DNA of 64,000 nt from assembly GCA_030435675.1 (NCBI GenBank), contig CM059624.1:1264769-1328768 (forward strand). The letters are read 5' to 3'. Every line of letters starts with the position of its first letter. Position 1 is the stretch's first letter. The notes beneath the pieces are model-generated. The model was not told the origin of the DNA and searched no databases. It saw only the letters and a program-made list of their open reading frames with translations. This DNA comes from Steinernema hermaphroditum (Eukaryota > Nematoda > Chromadorea > Rhabditida > Steinernematidae). This document shows positions 11,605 to 22,946 of the stretch, piece after piece. The position numbers were made by a program, and so were the translations under genes.

Positions 11605-12236
11605 TCTCATCTCGCTATCTGGTCCTCGGTCTTCCGATGGGGCGCGTCGTCGGTGGCCGCCATTCTTCGAGCTTCGTCGACCACTTCTCAGATGTTTCAC
11701 GAGCGATCTTCTAGGCGTAGTTCCACTTCCTTCTTGTCGCTGATCCTTGGGCATCCTTCAGTTTCGTTACTCCAGCCAGTCGTTTGTCCTTCTGTCCAAG
11801 AGCCTGATGCGAAGCATTCTTCTTTCCATTCGACGCTGGCTGGTCAGAGAAAGATGGTCAGATGGTCAAAGACGGTCAAAGTGCAGACGGTCAGAGAAAA
11901 TATCGTGCCCTTGTCTAGGGTTGACACTTCGAGTCGAGTTCCAGTGGCTTTTTTTCGACTTGGAGCTTTTTGACTTGACTTTTGTCTTTTGATGCCAACC
12001 CTACTCTTGTCATACAACCATTGTCTTCGGGCCAAAATTCGGAAATTCGAGCCGTCTCTGCCACCGGTTTGGCTTTGATGGCTGGGCTCCAGCTTCAATT
12101 TGCTTCACTGCTTGAAACACAGCTGATCAACCGCGCGTTTGACCATTTTCTATACGACTAGATTCATAAATGTTGTAACGCCAAAAACTTGGTAGATGTC
12201 GTCATCTCTATATTATGAAAAGACTTTTGGATTGCT

Positions 12237-12370
12237 AGGTCGCCCCATGCATGCATACAGAAATGTTGAGTGTGTCCGTCCACAGCCGTAGAAGCAATCG
12301 GACTAACATTAACAACATTTTATTGAACCTTGTCAACAACACACAGAAGGTTCAACACATAACGTCTTCA
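12237..12370. repeat. Direct repeat, copy 1 (pair with 13176-13318)
   Basis: GAAATGTTGAGTGTGTCCGT, CATAGCCGTAGAAG-like and AACATTTTATTGAACCTTG blocks recur in the same order at 13176-13318. The two lie 0.9 kb apart on either side of the gene at 12396-12789 and probably mark a local tandem duplication. Confidence 0.65.
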
Positions 12371-12395
12371 TGATCTCTGCGGGACTCATCTTGTC

Positions 12396-12789
12396 CTAGA
12401 CTGTAACCCCTGCCATAGGAATGGGGAATGGGTCAACTGTGGGCGATCGACCTTCGCGCAACTGGAACTAAACCGTGTTTAGACATAAAAAATATTAATT
12501 GTCGAAAGCTGACCATGAGGACGAAGAGGTTGAAGAATCCAATGGCGATCCCCAGGAGGGCGCCGACCATGAGAGCCCACGGCCAGATCAGACCATCATT
12601 AGCGAATTGATAGGCCACGCATCCGACGCTCACTGACCCAATGCTGACGACGAGCCAGGTTACCAATTTGCAGTAAGACGGTGGTGCGATGTCGTCATCT
12701 CGCGGAGAAGCCTGAGAAGCTGTACCATCATCAGACGTTTGATTACCACGAGGTGGCGTTTGGACCGGAGGAGTCACCACCGTAGCCAT
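12396..12789 (-). CDS. Two-pass membrane protein, two-exon family
   Basis: Exon 1 is 12514-12789 and exon 2 is 12396-12467, 115 residues in all. An acceptor-like ATATTTCAG abuts the ATG, so the mRNA is probably trans-spliced right at the start codon. The first ~45 residues are polar and rich in Pro, Thr and Ser (cytoplasmic-looking). Membrane segments are at about residues 46-68 (LVTWLVVSIGSVSVGCVAYQ) and 74-92 (WALMVGALLGIAIGFF). The phase-0 intron starts GTCAGCTTTCGAC and ends ACGGTTTAG; the short last exon gives a 23-residue tail with three Pro. This matches 6647-6967 in donor sequence, intron position and tail length. Function unknown. Confidence 0.7.
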
Positions 12790-13175
12790 CTGAAATATTA
12801 ACGAGATTTTAGTTTGTGCTAAGCGCTTGACAAGGTACGCCCTGAAGTGAGCACTGGGGATGGGTGCGAGGTGAGAGGTGTTGGGCAAGGCACCAATTAG
12901 GGAGGGACTTCAATCAGGGGCAGAACTTAGGTGTCGGAAGGAGGGACCATCATGGGAATCACATGAGGAATACCTGAATAACGAAGGTCTCGAACAGGAG
13001 GTCTCGAACATGTGGTACAATTAGATATAACAATTGGTGAGCAGAGCCATTAACGTTAAGAAACGTTAAAAACGCTGTTCCGATAAAGGAACCTTCTAAA
13101 ATCTCCGCCACAGATCGAGCTGAAACGCAACGCACAGATTGGTAAAGAGTGATCGTTAATACAAAAATCTATTGT

Positions 13176-13318
13176 ATTGGTCCGCCCACATAAATACCGA
13201 AATGCTGAAATGTTGAGCGTGTCTGTTCATAGCCGTAGAAGTAATCGGAGGAACGTTAACAACATTTCATTGAACCTTGCCAACAAATTTTCACCACACA
13301 AAAGGTTCGACACATACG
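13176..13318. repeat. Direct repeat, copy 2
   Basis: Second copy of the block described at 12237-12370, with scattered substitutions and a ~10 base insertion. Together with the paralogous genes nearby it points to a tandem duplication of a roughly 0.9-1.4 kb unit. Confidence 0.65.
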
Positions 13319-13826
13319 TACGTTCCGGTTTAACTGGGCACTTGTGCGTATCAACAGCGAGGTTCCTCGTGATTTTGGAGTTAAGGTACACCTTAGAAGA
13401 GCAACAACATCACTCAGACATATTCTGAAGAACTCGATGATCATGAATATATAAGCGTGAGGCAGATTTCGCTTGGATTAAATCAATGCGGGTGGATCTG
13501 AAACGATGCTTATTTGACTATCGAGAAAGAGAACTTCGAGAACTAGTCCCGATTTCTCTGTTACTCTTTCGTATACCTATTACTGCATAATGAGTGATCT
13601 TCTCCGAATTTTGGGGGCTCATTCGAGAACATAACAAATTGACTCAAAGAATCGAGATAGCATTGTTTTAATGGATCATTTTATTGAAAAACGTTAAAAC
13701 CTTAGAACTCATTCAGTACCATGATATATAACGGCAAAACTAGCAACAAAACACTGAAAATAAGCTCCATATTCTTCATTGCATTAAATTTGAGTCTAGT
13801 AGAACTTAGAGTCGTTTCGAGTGCGG

Positions 13827-14118
13827 CTAAAAAGCTGTAGCAGGCGCGACATTTGCCGAGGGAAGTCCCAAGAAATCCGCCTAAAGAAATTGTGAAAGAT
13901 TAAGGAGGGTGATGGTAACAGACCCATAGAACGCTAAGGTTCAAATAAGCGATGGCACTGCAAACCATAGACATTATCAGGAGGGCCCATGAGATGACAC
14001 TCTCCTCCATGCATTGAACGGACATCGTTCCCAGGGCATACGAGTGAGCCCAGATGAGAAGCCAGAAAAACCACTGTCCCAATGACAAGGTTTGCTGCGC
14101 GTTGTCCCAAGAAGGCAT
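13827..14118 (-). CDS. Small two-pass membrane protein, two-exon family
   Basis: Exon 1 is 13924-14118 and exon 2 is 13827-13880, 82 residues. An acceptor-like GTTTCAG lies 15 bases before the ATG. Membrane segments are at about residues 14-35 (QWFFWLLIWAHSYALGTM) and 43-63 (SWALLIMSMVCSAIAYLNLS). The phase-0 intron (GTCTGT..TTTCTTTAG) falls directly after the second segment, and the last exon encodes 17 mostly small residues ending ..ATAF. Size, spacing and intron position match the genes at 6647 and 12396. No function can be named. Confidence 0.68.
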
Positions 14119-14296
14119 GCTGGTAGATCTGAAACGGTTAGCTGCTCACAAGTGTGAATTGTGGAACGCTGAGAGGTGAGAGTTGCGGCAGCCGGGCAGC
14201 AATTATGGAAAGACTCTTGCGTTTATCCGGCTTAGAGCAGAGGTGGGGAAAGGTGAAGACATCTTAATCGTTATCGGATGTGAAGGAACGGAATCC

Positions 14297-15066
14297 TATG
14301 AAACTTCGTGAAGCATTCAAGTCATGTCGGGATTCTCGTTCTATTCTGAGCACGGTCGGGACGACAAATATATCTTGTTTACAGTTTCATAACGAGCGGT
14401 CAGGTAATGTTTGATGTGTTGCGCGCCCCAGAAGCGCCAATTAGTGCGAGGCACTTGCGTCAATCACGAGTCGAAGTGCCGGGCTAATTGGAGGTGGGCG
14501 CCCTTCTGGGGAATCAGGTGAGGATAGACATCATGATGACTCATCCACAGAAGTCCCTCGAAAGTGGGGAAATGCGAATCTAGACGCAGACTACGGTAGC
14601 TGGCGAGGGAGGCAATCCCTTCTGTTTTTTTGCGAATCTCAGTCGGGGGTGGTCGAATGGAAAAACAACTGCCGAAGAGTGTCCGAGGAAGATACGGTGG
14701 TTTTTTTGCGATTTCCGCGCTGAGGCAGGGAAGGAATGTTGGTCAGTTCTATAATTTGATGATGGATCGGATGATCACATTATCCTACATGGTCCTACAT
14801 GGATCTCTACTTTTCCGTTAGACAAAGTTTCTTTGTCATTTCACACAATTCCATATGATTGTGGGGCAGTGATGGCTGGGAAGAGATCAGGGCCATCCAT
14901 GAACTCCGATTTCTGAGTTTATCAAATCCGTCTAAGCAACATCTACCTTGCAGCATAATTGGATTACATTTGATAGGATTCTGATCCAAAGATTAATACA
15001 TCCAATTAGCCCTTAACCACTTGCGTCAATCGGCGCTGTTCTAAAATAGCTGTTCCTCTGTGGCGA
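14297..15066 (-). repeat. Dispersed ~770 bp repeat, copy B (inverted)
   Basis: Reverse-complement match to 7269-7990 along its length, with an extra ~50 bases at the end starting CTATGAAACTTCGT that copy C (22322) also has. Copies A and B therefore form an inverted pair about 7 kb apart that encloses the membrane-protein genes from 9145 to 14118. Confidence 0.75.
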
Positions 15067-15483
15067 TAAAATCCGATTACATGTTAACGGGACGATAAGT
15101 GATAAGGTCAGCGAGGGGCGACAATCGTCGGGTAAAACACAGTAAATATCTAACCGAAGAAGTTGTTCCCAATCGTTCTGGGATTGTTAAAAATTGTGTT
15201 AAGGATAGTGGATCATTAAAGGAGCGACCGGTTTTAGACAGAAGATGGGGCCCAATCACCAGCCTCAAAAAAAGAATATAGTCAATATACCAAAAAAGAA
15301 AGATCTTTCCAGTAGTTTTTCTGGAAGAAGGCTCCAATTCTTTCTTCTTCCACTTCCGCTCAAACAGCAAAGTCCTCTTTCTCGAGCAAACACCTCAACA
15401 AAGACGTCTATAGATAGCTGTTTGCCTTAAGCGACGCTCTCCTCACTGATAAGACCATTCGTCTCTCCATTCTTCCCGCCGCC

Positions 15484-17574
15484 ATGTTCACCCGTTCCTT
15501 CCTTTTAATTCTTCTCGTCTCGGCCACTTCTGTCTATGCACGATGTAGTCCTATGGTGAGCTGACATCAAGATTCCTTGTTGGCAGGAACACTTAGGCCC
15601 TGAGGAAATGTTACAACAGCTATCTGGAGAACTTCAAGGTGTCGACAAGCCGCTTCCCAAGCTACAGGTCATATGACAACGCCAAACACAGCTACTTGAA
15701 TGCCACGGGACTCCCAGCTCAGATGAACATCTGTAGGTGGCAAACGCAGTTTGAGAAGTGCCTTGGGACGGCTATTTATTCGTGCATGAGCACGGCGGCT
15801 CTGCAGACGAAGTTGGGCATTTCGAGACATGAAGCAGTGAGTTACAACACGGACTTCTATGCGATGAACTATAAATGTGGAAATGGCTACTCAGGTAAAT
15901 TCGTGGTTTTACTGGATACTGATCCGTGCTAGATCTCAAGAAACACTTTTTCTGTCTCCGCTCCGTTCCTAAACTGTACAGTGGAGAAATCGAAATGTGT
16001 TCGAGGACCCTCGATCAGGCTATCGATGACCCATATGAGTGCAGGTAAGAGTTGCTTGAAAGGGAAATTGCCCTTAATATAACATATGCTTTGCCTGATA
16101 CGGTATTCAAACGCTTTTTAACAATGATACGTTAACCAGTCATCTGTTTCAGCCTAGTGTAAATCAGTAAAGTACTATGTTGATACTCCATTTCGCCCTT
16201 GAAAAGGGGAGTTGTCGAATGTACACCATACTACACCAGGGCTGCCTTAATGGGACTAGCTTGTGAGCTATCTGTTTTTGCCAATGCTTGTTTCCTTGTT
16301 TTTATGCCGATTTACGATTTTACGATTTACGATTTTATTTCGCGAATCAGAGGCATTATGCCATGCGCGACACCGAAAATAGACAAACAGAGGATGTCTG
16401 GCAGACGACTTCATCCCTGGCGCGGCGTAGATGTCGAACCGGTCGTAGACAGCGCACTTCACGGGGCATCTGGGAATCGGCAAATCTTCGGATTCAGGAG
16501 CGGAACATCGTTTGCGGCACAGCGCACGCTTCTGTGCTCGAATTTGATGGTCCGTGGTCCGGGAGTTGCGTCTTCGATGGTCGTGGCGTCCTCAGAGCGT
16601 CGGCGACCTTCGGGATGACTTCTCACGTGGCCGGATTCTTGACGTCGGACATCTTGTTGTCAGCGGTGGTGGGACTACGGCTTCCGGGTGTCCCAATTCC
16701 CTCTGGAAGCCTGAACAGTCACAACTGCCACGTGGTTTGCCATCTGACCGACCCGACACTCAGAGAGCGACCGGAGGGACCGACCGCTCGCCACCGCGAC
16801 ACAAGTGAGAGTCCTGTTTTTATGCCATCAGACGTAAACAAGTTCTTTTTTGCCATGATGACTACCGTATCTTGTGTATTATTGTGATGAAGTCGTTCGA
16901 CTTTCTCTTGTCAGGATGGAGTGCAACTCTTAAGGAGTCATCTGGTGGTGGTTTCGGTAAACTCGAACTTTCGGTGATCCCCATGGGGCAGCTTGTGCAC
17001 TATAATACAACTTTTGAGGTACGAGGTACTGTATTGTTATCTTTGGTCTCCTTTCTTTTGGTTTTCTTATTAGCTTGTGGTGACACTTCCTTTTTGCGCA
17101 TAAACATGTGGCATTTGGAGAAGACCACAGTGAGCTACATTGATTTCTTTACGTCGCCGTATCGCTGGTCCACCTTGTAGTAGTTTTGTGCAGTGATGCT
17201 AAAGAACACGACTCTTGTCCGGATCCAGTTCGACTGTTCGCAAAATGTCGTCTGGACCTCGAGTTGTGAACTGAAATGTTCCTACTAAAGTTAGGGTCAC
17301 TTTCATGTAGAGCCTAAGCTCTCTAGTCAAGCCGATTCGAGATAAATTTGAACATTACAATGTAAAGCATGTCCGCCGATCAATTTCAATATGCTCTGGT
17401 CTCTTTTCTCAGCACTTGAAATCTTTCAGCTACTACAACGACTTCATCAACTGTGTTCGTCGCATCTACACGAATGAATGTGGCCAGGGTGTCTCGAAGT
17501 ACGTGTGCAACTACGAGAAAGTGGCGATGACGGCCAATACCCACCGATGCAGTGACTCTTTGCTGATATGCTAA
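15484..17574 (+). CDS. Secreted DUF19 (T20D4.11-like) protein
   Basis: Exons 15484-15555, 15597-15894, 15933-16044 and 17430-17574 close in frame to 208 residues. The first exon is a signal peptide (MFTRSFLLILLVSATSVYA). The mature part is Cys-rich with the spacing seen in the other DUF19 genes here: KCYNSYLENF, ICRWQTQFEKC, YKCGNGYS, then FINCVRRIYTNECGQGVSKY and VCNYEK. DUF19 is a nematode-specific extracellular domain of unknown role. Intron phases (0, 1, 2) match 22947, 26744, 30497 and 32080. The last intron is unusually long (1385 bases) and contains a GC-rich dispersed repeat (16520-16812) and unsupported frames. The acceptor chosen for exon 4 (AAATCTTTCAG) avoids a stop met from the TTTCTCAG 18 bases upstream. 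Confidence 0.85.
16520..16812 (-). repeat. GC-rich dispersed repeat, copy 2
   Basis: Lies inside the third intron of the DUF19 gene at 15484. It shares diverged blocks such as ACTACGGCTTCC..TGTCCC and CTCAGAGAGCGA..CGACCGCTC with 8240-8565, same relative orientation. Its high GC content stands out from the intron. Confidence 0.45.
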
Positions 17575-17579
17575 GATTA

Positions 17580-18180
17580 CCAACTTTGGTATGTGTGGTA
17601 AAGCATCTAAACGTTTCCACGTGGGTACTCTGTGAGGTTTCTTGCGCATTTTTCGCTTTTGTCCGTGTGATGCTTTTGAGTGATCATTCAGTCCATCTTT
17701 TACAGGGTGGCCCAGTTAAACTACAATATGATACAAGATAAACATTCCTCAAACTCAAACCGTTGCGCCACAGCAAATCTTCGAACACTAGTTTGACCTT
17801 TCAGAAAGACAGCACATATGCAAAGATCACCAAAACACCTTTGGTCTGGCTTTCAGTCGATGTGCCTGAGATGGGGCAAACCTTTTTGATCACTACTTTT
17901 ATCGGATCTGATCTGAAACGATGCCATATATGACAGCCAATTAGGACAGCTCAAGAGGCCACATAGAGGCAGGAAACAGAATACAGATCCGCGGCGGTCG
18001 GGGACCGGATTCTAGTCGGATGTATATTTAGGCATGCACGTGGCGAAATCGGAATCTACCGACAAACCGTTCTCTATCTTCTTATTCGCTAGTAGTGTAG
18101 GTTCATTTAGCGTATAAATTGTTTATGCTGCAGTTTATCTAGGTCACCCTCTTGAATGAGATGTGAACACATATGCACTT
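17580..18180. other. Intergenic, nothing recognised
   Basis: Convergent 3' ends of the flanking DUF19 genes. No gene, RNA or clear repeat seen. Confidence 0.4.
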
Positions 18181-18182
18181 CA

Positions 18183-18923
18183 TCACAATGACATCAACAA
18201 CGAGGAGAGCATTTCTTGAGCACAGTTATCAACTAGATCGGCGTTCTCATCCCTCCTTAAGAGCGGGTACAGTAGCTCACACACGTAACGGACGACGTTT
18301 TCACCACAGGAGCCCGTGTAAGCGTCGACGAAACATTGGAAGAAACTCCTAAATGAATTAAATAGATGCTTAAACGCCCGCCCAAAAAGCTTCTCGTTAA
18401 GCGAAAACAAGAACTTACCTCATGTTAAAGCGCTTAGTTTTTGGGTCCCGGTCATTGATGGCCTTGTCGGTACACTTATCCAGCTGAGATGCTTTATGTT
18501 TATCCTCATTTGCTTGAACAATACATTCGTCCATGTTCTTGAAGTCTAAAGCAGGGGACCTTTAAGAATCCTCGCCCTTCTCTTGAACTAACATACCATG
18601 AATGTGCCGGTCGGTGCAGTGGGTGTTCTTCACGCACCGCCTGAGATAGCCGAGCGAGTGGCATCGCGCCTCGATAGGCCTCAACCTCTCCAGCCTCTCG
18701 TAGTTGCTTGTCCATAAGTCGAAATCGAGCTGAACCGGGAAAGAATAGAACGGCTCAGTGTTGCAGTCTTTTTTGTAGTATCCCAGGCAATTCATGAAAT
18801 CCTAGAATTGCATTTTAACTTTTGTACCGTACTTTCTTGACTTACGAGATATCTGCACCCCTTGGCAAAACCTTCAACAGCCGAGGAAAGCAAGAAAAAG
18901 ACGAGGAGCAACTCCAAGCGCAT
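18183..18923 (-). CDS. Secreted DUF19-like protein, short class
   Basis: Exons 18846-18923, 18597-18801, 18419-18545 and 18183-18348 (lengths 78, 205, 127, 166) give 191 residues in frame. Exon 1 is a signal peptide (MRLELLLVFFLLSSAVEGFA). Exons 2-4 carry paired cysteines in the DUF19 style: NCLGYYKKDC, LRRCVKNTHC, FFQCFVDAYTGSCGENVVRY then VCELL. Intron phases 0, 1, 2 are the same as in the 214-residue class, but exon lengths differ, so this is a separate subfamily shared with 20176-21297. All donors are GTAAG/GTATG type. Its promoter and first exon appear duplicated just upstream (19430-19507). Role unknown; secretion inferred from the leader. Confidence 0.82.
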
Positions 18924-19429
18924 CGTCGGGACGGGCCGTTGGAAAATAGGCGATACAGCCGATACCCCTTTCTTTAAGGGGACAAAGAAATTTCTTATCA
19001 GCCTTTTCATGACCGAAAACCACTTTTTATGTGCTATCAGTGTGCTTACCCCTGGCGCCGACTTCAATCACGATGAAAAAATGTTTTCCAATAAGCGGTG
19101 TGGGCGCTCCTTCGTTTTGTGCTATTTTATGAGAGCGCCCTCGACGTCCGTCTTCCAAAAAAGTCGAAGGCAAAGCGCTCAGTCAAAACAATATATACTA
19201 CATAAGCGTACAATGTCGCTACAATTGGGCATGCAGCGTCGAAAGAAACCGAGGTTGTGACACTTATTATGATCGACAGGACTTTTTTTGTAAGATAGTT
19301 CCCAGTATTGGAAAGGTACGTAAACGGGAAAGGAGGGTGATTCATTGCAATCGGCTTCATACCTTTACAGGCAGATTTTATAATCGTAAAATGGCAATAA
19401 TCTTGTTTGTGGAACGGCCCAATATTTAC

Positions 19430-19507
19430 GATATAACTGCAGCTATCCGGTTCGAATCCCCAAGCGGAGGAGGCGACCAAAAGAACGGTGAGCAATTTTA
19501 AGAGCAT
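19430..19507 (-). pseudogene. Orphan first exon of a DUF19-like gene
   Basis: A 78-base frame opens with a signal peptide (MLLKLLTVLLVASSAWGF), ends ..DSCSYI, and is followed by GTAAAT, exactly the length and phase of exon 1 in 18183-18923 and 20176-21297. The upstream ~170 bases (about 19520-19700) match those upstream of the 18183 gene (about 18930-19100), e.g. GACTTTTTATGTGCTATCAG versus CCACTTTTTATGTGCTATCA. No matching exons 2-4 follow in the 500 bases downstream, so I call it a truncated tandem copy. Confidence 0.65.
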
Positions 19508-19917
19508 CGTTTGAAGGTGCCGTTTGAGGAGGGGAAGGAGGCGATACCATTACTTGAAGAAGGCACAAACAATTTTCTTATCGGTATTCGTATGACCGAA
19601 ATTGACTTTTTATGTGCTATCAGTGTGCGAATCCCTGGCGTCGACTTCAACTCCGATGAAAAAAAATCTCCAATAAGCGACGTGGACTTTGTCCCCTTAT
19701 ATTAATGGCCTGAAACACAAACTCCATCTCTACTTCTACAGGAATCAGCGCGTCCCTGTGCCTAGGGTTACTGCCTTTGACTGCGAAGCCGTGTCCTGCG
19801 CCGACACGAAAAAGAGAATGACGGGGTGTTTTTTTGGACGTAAACCCGTTTCAGGTGTTTCCTGTAGGTTTTAAAGCGTCCTTTTTTGTGCCTATGGGAA
19901 TCCCTTTCGCTTTCAGG

Positions 19918-19982
19918 CATCCAGTTGTATCGATGCGTGGTAGGGTCAGTTGAACCAGTTGTATCGATGCGTGGTAGGGTCA
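19918..19982. repeat. Two-copy tandem repeat
   Basis: CCAGTTGTATCGATGCGTGG plus TAGGGTCA occurs twice in a row, separated by GTTGAA. A simple local duplication; no function implied. Confidence 0.8.
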
Positions 19983-20175
19983 CCGGAGCACAATTGTAAA
20001 CCGAGCGGCGACGCTTGAAAACCTGCAAACGCAGGGGACACCCAATATTCAAGACGACGCATTAAACGGCTTTATACTAAAACCATTCATTTTGAATATA
20101 TTTCTCGCGATGATTTCCTTTAACTATGAAAAGAAGACTAGCAGCAGACATGTCCACATAATACAATCCACCTCT

Positions 20176-21297
20176 TTACACGACATTCTCCTCACAGAAA
20201 TCCAACATCTTGTGAAAATCTGGATTTCCATCTTCACCGTTCTTTTTGACTCTGTAATCGTGTTGGTCTATCATCAGATCACAAAGGAAGCGGCTGATTT
20301 CGTGTCCACAAAATGGCGAGTAGTGCTGCCAGGCACACTTGAAATCAGTCCTAAAAATTGCACATGTTTTAAATCAATGAAGCGATCTGAGAACCAAGAG
20401 TGAAAGTGAGGATCAAATGTTTTGAGTCTTGGAACCCTCTCATTGGAGCGCTCTTCATCCGAATCGGCGTAATCCGACTTGGCATAGAAGCACCGTTCGT
20501 ATTCGGCCCAGGCTTCATCGTCGTCTTCGGCCTCTGTTCGACACCGATCCATTCGGCTGTAGTCTGAACAGTTTAGCTATATGTAACAGGAGCGTAACAA
20601 GAGTTAGAACTAACAATGAGTGGAATAATGACATCCAGATTTGTTGAAGAAGACGTCTAGTGCATGTTGTATGTGACGGGCGGGGTGGCAAATATCCATT
20701 GAAGGCACATCAAGTGCGGCAAAAGATGACCATTCATCAAAGGAGTAGTCACGAGGAAGTTTGTACAGAGGCGAGTCTCGACATAGTCCGCGATATACAT
20801 TCATTGTCCACTTGAATTGCTAAACAAGATGAACATAAGCATCTAGATCCATGGTTGTTCACGGTGATCTTAACGGTAATTTCGAGCTTAAAGCAATGTA
20901 GCTGGAGTAGGGTCGCATTCGGCTCTTGATTATTTGGTTCATAAGCCAAATTTTGCTCTCGGCACCAGTCAGGGATCGCTTTATATACTGGAAACAGCTA
21001 TTATTGTTCGTGAGGAGCGTTGTAAAGAGAGCGCAGACGATCAGAGACAAAAGACATGTGGCAAAAGGCCATGTGTATGCGATTTTTTCTGATCATCAGC
21101 GCTCTCTTTTTAAACCGCTCATCTAGAGCATGCATAATTGGCCCTCAGGTGATCCATGTCGGGGACGGCTTCGTATGGTCATACTGTACCAGATGATTAT
21201 CAACGGTTCATCAGCTTACCGAATAAATGCACGTATATGGCGTGTAGCCGAAGCCTGTAGCAGCAATGGAGAAGAGAACAACTAACGCTATGTTCAT
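20176..21297 (-). CDS. Secreted DUF19-like protein, short class
   Basis: Exons 21220-21297, 20615-20819, 20436-20563 and 20176-20337 give about 190 residues. Exon 1 (MNIALVVLFSIAATGFGY) is a signal peptide, with an acceptor-like ACTTTCAG 10 bases before the ATG. Exons 1 and 2 are 78 and 205 bases, exactly as in 18183-18923. Cys-bearing motifs include VYRGLCRDSP, MDRCRTEAEDDDEAW, ERCFY, KCAWQHYSPFCGHEISRF and DFCEE. The exon 3/4 junction is imperfect: the best acceptor (AATTTTTAG before 20351) is one base out of phase with the only GT (after ..NER), while an AAG 13 bases on restores the frame. A weak acceptor or a one-base indel are both possible. The intron after exon 1 is 400 bases. Confidence 0.72.
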
Positions 21298-21299
21298 TC

Positions 21300-22320
21300 C
21301 GTTAACACTGAAAGTGAAAGTTTATCAGCTAGGTTGCTGCAGAAGAAAAAAGAAGTTTCTTCAAAGGCGTCCGAGATGGACTCCTTCGACTACCACAGAT
21401 AAACAAATGAATGTTGCCACTATCAAGGACGTGACTTTTTATGAGAGTCGTTACTTATCTACTCTTATCAGACCGGAGAAGGAAGAAAAAAATTTCGGAG
21501 TCAGTCGATGGTTAAGAAGAAGAGCAAACTACAATACTCGTGATGATTTTTATCCGTTAGGTAGAGCACGCTCTACGCTGACCGTCAACTGTTTGAAGTT
21601 AGGGGAGGGGGGGCAACCTCCAGGCCCAGGTCAGCAAAGGTTATACAGTATTCGTCTGGATAGTCTGGTGGAGCCACCTAAACCGCAATCGACTAATCCT
21701 TTGTCGTAAACACACAACCCATTCTGTAGCGTTCACTGTGGACGTCTACACGGCTATGAAAACACGTTAATCCCCGACAGCTTAGCGTATGAACGGTAAA
21801 CAACGTGTTTTCCTCTAACGGTTATCGTATTACATGTATATGAACGTCTTCAGTACAGCAATTCATTTAATATCCTTGAAAAGTATCAAATGAATGGCGA
21901 GGAGAGCTATTCAAGCATACAGTAACCTGAATGGAACATTTCCACCCTCTTGTGGTGGGATAGATGCACCTTTCCAACGGACACTCTCGACACTTTTCGA
22001 GAAGGGAGAGGCAAAACACAGTCCAAAAATCGAGAATGTACACTGTCCATGATGATCGGCATAATGATATAAGTATATCCAATAAATGAAGTTCCTGTAT
22101 CGACCAGATCTACGTCCTGATACACACCATATGCACATTTTGTTTCTGAACAATAATATGAATAGTGTAAGTGGTGTTTGCATCCCCGAAATGTGAGATG
22201 AGTCAGGGCGATTATTGCGCCAACAACGACGGCGTAAAACGCTTAATTACATCACCAAGCAGTCATCAATTGTACCCAATAGACTTGTTTATGTTTAACT
22301 GTCGCACTGTCGTACATGTT
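21300..22320. other. No supported gene
   Basis: A 147-codon plus-strand frame (21266-21709) overlaps the first exon of the minus-strand gene and has a basic, low-hydrophobicity product with no motif. Minus-strand frames at 21867-22183 show hydrophobic patches in competing frames; a decayed gene is possible but not shown. Confidence 0.3.
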
Positions 22321-22321
22321 A

Positions 22322-22720
22322 CTATGAAACTTCGTCAAGTCATGTCGGGATTCTCATTCTATTCTGAGCACGGTCGGGACAATAAATATATCTTGTTTAC
22401 AGTTTCATAATGAGAGGCCAGGTAATGTTTGATGTGTTGCGCGCCCCAGGAGCGCCAATTAGTGCGATGCACTTGCGTCAATCACGAGTCGAAGTGCCGG
22501 GCTAATTGGAGATGGGCGCCCTTCTGGGGAATCAGGTGAGGATAGATATCATGATGACTCATCCCTCGAAACTGGGGAAATGCGAATCTAGACGCAGACT
22601 ACGGTAGCTGCCGAGGGAGGTAATCCCTTCTGATTTCTGCGAATCTCAGTCGTGGGTGGTCGAATGGAAAAACAACTGCCGAAGAGTCTCTGAAGAAGAT
22701 ACGATGTTTTTTCTGCGATA
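22322..22720 (-). repeat. Dispersed repeat, copy C (truncated)
   Basis: Same orientation as copy B (14297-15066), matching it from the CTATGAAACTTCGT end through AACTGCCGAAGAGT and then stopping at about TGCGATAGTGTC. The other half is missing. It ends about 230 bases from the 3' end of the DUF19 gene at 22947. Confidence 0.75.
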
Positions 22721-22946
22721 GTGTCTCCTTCCATGGGCTTCATTTTGTAAATTTTGTTGGCCACTCTGAGTAGTATCTCTCACCTAGTTTACAATACCAA
22801 TTGAAATTACAAGCACGGTCTCTAACGCACATATCGAAGACTTTATTGCCTAAATTCATACACATGAATACGAAAATAAATAAATAAGCATGAATCGTAA
22901 AAAAGCATCTATCCGGTAATCTATCCGATTTGTTATCAAGCTTCAA

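Noticed and set aside
16199..16887. Long plus frames (139 and 199 codons) inside a DUF19 intron
   Set aside because: They overlap a GC-rich dispersed repeat, which gives long frames by composition.
21266..21709. 147-codon plus-strand frame
   Set aside because: Antisense to the well-supported first exon of the DUF19-like gene at 20176-21297; basic product without a domain.
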